Shown here in pieces: positions 58,600-64,000 of a stretch of DNA of 64,000 bases. Each line of letters opens with the position of its first letter. Within the stretch, counting starts at the first letter, position 1. The position numbers were made by a program, and so were the translations under genes. The stretch is from positions 44,178,209 through 44,242,208 of the forward strand of contig CM039509.1 of NCBI GenBank assembly GCA_022432975.1, written 5' to 3'. A model generated the notes under the pieces. The model made no database searches. It saw only the letters and a list, made by a program, of their open reading frames with translations, and was not told where the DNA came from. The stretch is from Begonia masoniana. Its lineage: Eukaryota > Streptophyta > Magnoliopsida > Cucurbitales > Begoniaceae.

Positions 58600-60073
58600 T
58601 TGCGAAAATTACACGCAAGTGCACGTGTCGCAAAAGTAGTAAAAAGTGTGTGCAAGGAACGCGGTCGATCCCACTAGGAATAAATATGTTAAGTATGAAT
58701 ATCTAAATTTCAGCTTAAATTGAAAAGAAACCATATGTGAGATTTGAGATGTTAATTAAAATATTCAAATAAACGTAAATTAAAAAAATTTAAAAATATA
58801 ATTGAATATAAAAAGTTAAAGATTACGTGATGAGAAAATTTCCAGGGTCCGATTTCCATTAGCTAATCCTATTTAACAAAAACCTAATTCAAGTATTTAT
58901 TATAATATCCTTCGTATTGATGGTTATTTTACTATATTATATTAAACTCTTCTCGAGTATAACAAACTTACTCAATTGATATGTTATTACCTCTCGGTTT
59001 CTAACCCTACAATCAATTGCATCATTAAGAGCAAGAAATGAATTACCACTACACAACGCCCTAACTATCTCTAGTCTAGATCCTTTGTGAGGCAAAATAT
59101 TCAATGCACAGTTAAATTCTCCGCTCTCGCATACCAAATTAACCTAAAATTCTAGTTTGGTGATCAAGCAAACCTAAGTATAAGTCAGAATAATTACTCA
59201 ACACGGAAGAGAATAAGAAAACTAAAAACTTGAATTAAGAAAAATAAATATATAACAGAGTTACGTCGAAACCCTAGAATTGAAGTTAGTTCATGATAAA
59301 GTTAAAGAAAACTATAGAGAAAATAAGGTAGTTCATGCTAGAAGAGAAGAGAAGACCCAAAAACCTCAGAAGTTTTGGCGAGTGCATCCGTTCCTGCCAC
59401 TCGCTTGATCCGGCCTCCAATGTCTTCGTCAGGTTTTTCTCTCTATTTCGCTGTGCCCCCTTCCTGCTCAAGTTCAGACTTTTTTTTTACTCGACTTAGG
59501 GCCGCGGTCCATCACAATCACCGCGCTGCATCGACCCGATCAATAATTTGAAAAATCAGATTTTAATAAATTTTCCCGCAATCACGATCGATCGCAGTGT
59601 GATCACGATCGATCGTGATCGCGCGACACTTGAGCACAATATCTCTGCTAATCACGATCGATCGAGATGCAAAGCACGATCGACTTCGGGCAGCCTTGGA
59701 TTTTTAGTGAAACTTACTTGCATCCGATCATCGAGGTGCTGAGCCCGATCAATCGGGCCCACGGGTCTGGAATGTCTGAGGGAAACTTCTCTCGATCACG
59801 ATCGATCGAGGTGCTGAGCCGATCAATCGGGTCGGCTGGGAAATATTAACGAAAGTCTCCGAATCACGATCGATCGCAGTGTGATCACGATCGATGTGAT
59901 CCGACTCTTTTTCTTCTTTATTTCCTAATTTCGAACTGATTCCCGCTCACTGTTAAAACTCAAACCTTATATGCACATCCACCAACAACATCAAATAAAC
60001 TCAAACACTTAAGAAAAAACTAATCGAAACAAGAATGAAAAGCCACAATAAGTGTGCAAAAACACACTTATCA
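58600..60073. repeat. Unclassified dispersed repeat
   Basis: A unit from ttacacgcaagtgcacgtg to tgtgcaaaaacacacttatca, which resembles dispersed plant repeats with these end sequences. I see no transposase or RT. The middle is AT-rich; the 3' third holds the palindrome cluster at 59575-59905. Boundaries are approximate. Confidence 0.35.
59575..59905. repeat. CACGATCGATCG palindrome cluster
   Basis: At least six copies of cacgatcgatcg (near 59584, 59602, 59650, 59797, 59862 and 59883), plus related ccgatcaatcgg copies (59748, 59820). Most are preceded by at/aat and followed by cagtgtg, agatg or aggtgctgag. Spacing is irregular, so it is not a simple tandem repeat. Confidence 0.85.
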
Positions 60074-61115
60074 AAGGTTATGGTTCATATCATTAATCAT
60101 TCTTCGTGCTTCTTGAGATATTCATCAACTCGAGAAATTCATACAAGTTAAAGCGAAAAGGAGAACTTTAAGAAAGGAAGAATAGAAACTAGTATACTAC
60201 TAAAGCAAATACCACAAATAAATTCCAATTAGTATCAGTCGTTGTCTTGATAGTTTGACATGGATCAAAAGATTTTAGAAAATAAATACATAGTTTAGAA
60301 GAACTGATGTTAGGACATTTGGTAAGTTCTCAACAATAAGTTTTTTAATTGAATTCATTTCGTCAAATCTATTCGAAGTTCAGACTATCTTCCCATCATT
60401 TTTGTCGTGGACTCCTGCGGTAGTCATGACACGTAATCTGTCTATCGATTAGTTCAATCAAATTAGATAGATTTAAATTGATGCAGGCAGATCGACGATA
60501 CATGCAAATGATGAGCAAGTCTTCGCAAGCATTCACTCGTAGTCGGAGAGGTAAAATGCACAATGAGAGTGATGAGTAAGTTAATATGCACAATTAGAGC
60601 AATTGATTGATTAAATACCCCTTACACAACTCATAGAACAACGGGACTATTTTCGGAAAAAAAAGTCATTAAATACACATAATAAAACCTAAACACAAGA
60701 TCATAGTCGGGTAATTTGTGATTTCCTCGTACATACATACAAATCATTGTGTAAAATGGAGGTGGTGGGTGTTATAAGGTTTTGAGTGGCTTATATGGTG
60801 GGAAGAAGAGTCAGCAAACATGGAAATAGTTAACGAAGAAAGAGAGGAAGCTATTAATTTCCATGAAATGCAATTTGAACCTCTAAAATGCTACCTTTGA
60901 GATGTCCACTTGTGACCCACTAGACTCGTTGCAACGTTCCACTAGGCGCGTAATAAACACACTAGTTAGTTATTACCGTGAATATTTAATTGTGAATGAA
61001 TAATATTGATGATCCAAAGATGTGAATGTCGATACGAGGACAAAACTTACTTATAATCGCCGACTAAACTCGATGTCAAATGTTTTAAATTAGAATGAAA
61101 GCTTCGAGAGTTTTT
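60074..61115. other. AT-rich spacer, nothing recognised
   Basis: No ORF, RNA gene or repeat could be supported in this kilobase. Confidence 0.5.
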
Positions 61116-62169
61116 GTGGCACCCCGTTCTATGAAGGCAGGACGATCTAAGATTTTGTTAATGTATAAGCCAAGTTCATAAAAGTAAGGGTGTACAATCT
61201 ACACCACTGAAAGTGTGGAAAGTTAGTATTTTATAAATAGAGTTCTTTTTATTAGAGTATTATTATTATTTTAGCATATTATTTGGGATTATTTATTACT
61301 CACAGAAGTATTTATACTCATTTTCATAATAATCAATCTTATATTACGATCCTCCTTATGGTATCTTGTAAAGCCACCGAAACCGCCCCGGCCGGTTGTA
61401 CTTTGCAATCCAAAACCCGTTTAAAGCGACGTTTAAAAAAATTTTCGATAAATTTTTGACTGGAGTTTTGGTTTTCGAAACCCCTTTAAAAAAATATTGG
61501 GGAAAAAGTGCCAACAATACGTTTAAAATATGCCAGAAAAAGTCGGGTCAAACACATTGGAAATAGGAAAAAAAATCGAAATGGCGCGCACGCGGTGCGC
61601 CCCTCTGCGCCTCCCAGCCCCGATCGATCACGGCGCCCAGCCGGGGGGGGGGGGGGGGGAACCGAGTCGGGCCTCTCGGGTTTCTTCGGGCGCCCAAAAA
61701 GACATTTCAATGTTGTTTTGTGACTTGTCCTCACTTTTCTCTCATTTTTTCTTCTTAGCCAAACACCTCCAAATCACCTGAAAATTTAACCATATTTCGA
61801 CTCGTCTGACTTGGTTCCCGTAAACATCACAGAAAACAATGACTTAAAACAGTTAATAAAAAAAAATAGAGCAAGTGAACCCGACGTTGTTTATTATACT
61901 AAAAAAACGGGCAGAATAACAACTAAATTTTCTATAACCCAACCGGAAATCAAGTCCAAAATACATTATTTCGCACACCATCAATCCTCCAAAAGATCAC
62001 TATTCACAACAATCCAAAATTGGTTAACAGTAGAAACTCTCGATAACGCAAAATACCAAATCCTCACAAACTACCGAGAACGTTGGTCGTGACGCCCCGA
62101 CAAGTGCCGCGCTGGCATGCTCCATACACCACGATTGTGCCTAGTTTGGGCATGTATAGTTACTCACCT
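61116..62169. other. LTR-like remnants
   Basis: tgtggcaccccg at about 61117 and gtgacgccccgac at about 62088 look like Ty3/gypsy LTR starts. Between them are an ATT/ATTATT run (61250-61280), a GC-rich block with cgatcgatcacgg (61600-61640) and a run of 17 G at about 61641-61657. No boundaries or coding sequence could be fixed. Confidence 0.3.
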
Positions 62170-64000
62170 TGTAACGCCTCGAGTTTTCAGAACCCGGTTC
62201 GTTACACAAGACTTGCACAGACTCGGAAATTCTGGTTCAAATTTGAAACTTCGCTCGAAAGTCTCATTTGATATTATTATTATTATTTTTTTTCGACTTA
62301 AAACCTCAGACATTTAAAATCTTGCAGCGAAAATCATTTGAGTAAAAATAGAGTTTAAACAAAAATATTGTACGATGATTGATTAATCAGTTGAAATGTT
62401 AAGCAATATCGGTTAAAAAAAAAAAATAAAGATTCAAAGGCAAAATACTTAAAGGTCCAAGAGTCAAAGAATCGCCGCTGAACAAGTCAACAAAAAGGGC
62501 TGAAGCAGAAATAGAACGACATATATGGTGACAAAACGACAAAATATTCTCTACACCTTCCGGTGACGTCAGCTGGATGATCGAGTTATACTGCATCCAC
62601 CGGTGACTAGACGACAAAACACTTCCTACATCTTCTGTAGATTAACACATGACATCCACCGGTCACTAAACGACAAAACACTTCCTACATCTTCCGGGTG
62701 ATTAACCACGAATCCCACCGGTATGAACGACAAAAAACATTCCTACTCCTTCAGGTGGATTATCACACCGACCATTCCACCGGCCACTACACGCCAACGA
62801 GGACTCTCGACAGCATCCGACGGGTTTACACACGACATCCACCGAGTGAGTAGAACCTCGACCTCACGGTGACGTCAGCCGGATGATTCGATCTGCCAAT
62901 GTCTATCACGCGAACAATACCAACATCCAACCGGCGAACCCATTCGCCGATGGTTTTGAAATTGCAAACTAACTCAAGAACATTCGAAAAACCCCTGAAC
63001 CTAAGTAAAGCCATAAATTCAAAGAGAGTTCGAGCGATCTCTTAAACTACTCAAATTCATATAAAAACATCTCTAACTGCGAGAAGGGCGAGTTCACTTC
63101 ATAAAACCATAGAACAGTTCAAAATTTACATCTACCGAATTCAACTAAAATCGCTTAGTCCTAACCAAATACTATTCTAGAAAAGCTCAAAAAGGAACGT
63201 ATCGAAATATTGTGAAAACCACTACTGTCATGAAAACTAAACACACCAAAGTGTGGTGAAAACACTGTCAACTGAACTCACCACCAACCTGACATACTTA
63301 AACGCCACATCAGCTGCCGATGGTTTCAAAGATGCAATCCAAAAATCAGTCTAGTCTCGGTAGATTGGCAAAACAACCTGCTATCACTTCTTCACCTACA
63401 TCACAAAACTCATCTATTAGGCCTAATTGCTAAGTAATTAAATAGTAGAACATGCAAACACTGAAAATAATCTAAAATGCAATTTCTACTTTCTCACTCA
63501 AGTGTTCATGCTTCGTTTCTGTTCAGATCCCCCTGTAAGCTTGGGAGCTCGGATCAACCCTACCAACAAGTATAATACTCCACTGTTCTCATAAGGGGTG
63601 GATTAGTTCCCTTAACAGTAAATCTGATTCACATGTTCAGATCCCCCTGTGAAATTGGAAGTTGGATCAATTCTCCCAAAGTATAAAGACTCACTGTGCA
63701 TTAAAGGGGTGGATTAGTTCCCTTAACAGTAAAAATGATCACATAACGTTTCAATTGTTCAATCTCACCCTGCTTGACATGCATTCAAATTCATTTTCGT
63801 TTATTTTTTTAAAATGATGCTAATACCAACACATTCTAGCAAACAAACCCTAACGTTTTGTGATGTAGGCGAAGCACAAGCAAATCTACTTATCTTGTAT
63901 CCTGGTGATGCTCGGTTTCAACTACTCCAAAGCTCGCTTACAATAAGTTATGCGCAATTACATTAATCAAACTTAACTAGACCTTACCAAAAATCAATAA
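62170..64000 (-). mobile_element. LTR of the 2979-5090 family, runs off the window
   Basis: The left end TGTAACGCCTCGAGTTTTCAG is the minus-sense 3' end of the LTR. It shares with 2979-5090 the aacccggttc end, the branch/acceptor block (minus strand of 63393-63430: taggcctaata...gatgtag|gtgaag, AG at 63396-63397) and a direct repeat in intron 2 (units from 63521 and 63635, period about 114). The micro-exon donor near 63892 reads ATAAGT instead of GTAAGT. The promoter end lies outside the window. Confidence 0.75.
62540..62890. repeat. CCACCGGTGACTAGACGACAAAA array with TGACGTCA
   Basis: Five or six degenerate units with atccaccggtcactaaacgacaaaac and cttcctacatcttcc, and ggtgacgtcagc cores at about 62562 and 62868. 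On the minus strand this is the ttttgtcgtctagtcaccggtggatg motif of arrays D and M. Confidence 0.8.

Noticed and set aside
61116..62090. A complete LTR between tgtggcacccc and gtgacgcccc
   Set aside because: Both look like LTR starts rather than a start and an end, and no target duplication or PBS is seen.

Overview
The window looks like repeat-rich, intergenic (probably pericentromeric or gene-poor) nuclear DNA of a eudicot plant. Almost everything identifiable is an LTR retrotransposon: Ty3/gypsy elements of the chromodomain (Tekay/Del-like) type with unusually long LTRs (about 2.1-2.7 kb), primer-binding sites complementary to initiator tRNA-Met, and gag-PR-RT-RH-IN-CHR order. No host gene could be supported. 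Two 100-N scaffold gaps (22976-23075 and 51712-51811) are present.

Layout. 1-10623: two related minus-strand chromoviruses. Element A (RT/PR remnant, gag, PBS, LTR 2424-7277) is inserted into the gag zinc knuckle of element B (gag 7278-8187, PBS, LTR 8347-10623), and LTR A is itself split by a plus-strand solo LTR of another family (2979-5090). 10624-14775: a minus-strand endogenous caulimovirid fragment (broken RT-RNase H, downstream ORFs, promoter, tRNA-Met PBS). 14785-22762: another LTR element (E), interrupted by solo LTR C (16864-19500, perfect 5-bp target duplication) and followed by a minus solo LTR (21151-22762). 22763-26067: gap-adjacent, indel-rich, mostly unclassified DNA. 26068-37303: minus-strand element M with both LTRs (27638-30209 and 34725-37303), a broken internal region, and a second partial gag/PR outside its left LTR. 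37304-41204: unclassified repeats, tandem repeats and a large foldback element. 41205-54352: a plus-strand chromovirus D (LTR 42780-45384, internal 45385-50006, LTR 50007 to the gap) lying between two copies of a decayed copia-like segment. 54353-61115: AT-rich DNA with few features, a tRNA-Asp-like pseudogene and a repeat rich in CGATCGATCG palindromes. 61116-64000: LTR-like remnants and a minus-orientation LTR running off the end.

The most interesting pattern is not a gene. LTRs of five distinguishable sequence types share an internal layout: a promoter-like start, a candidate 41-54 nt micro-exon bounded by AG and GTAAGT, a candidate second intron with a CTTACTAAG-like branch motif and a TGTAG|GT acceptor, and then a palindrome-rich tandem array just before the LTR end. 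In most families the array is built on TGACGTCA plus CGGAAGATG and TTGTCGTCTAG motifs. In LTR C the same slot holds three 42-bp hairpins instead. This suggests LTRs with a conserved spliced leader and an exchangeable cis-regulatory cassette. Splicing and function are inferences from sequence only.
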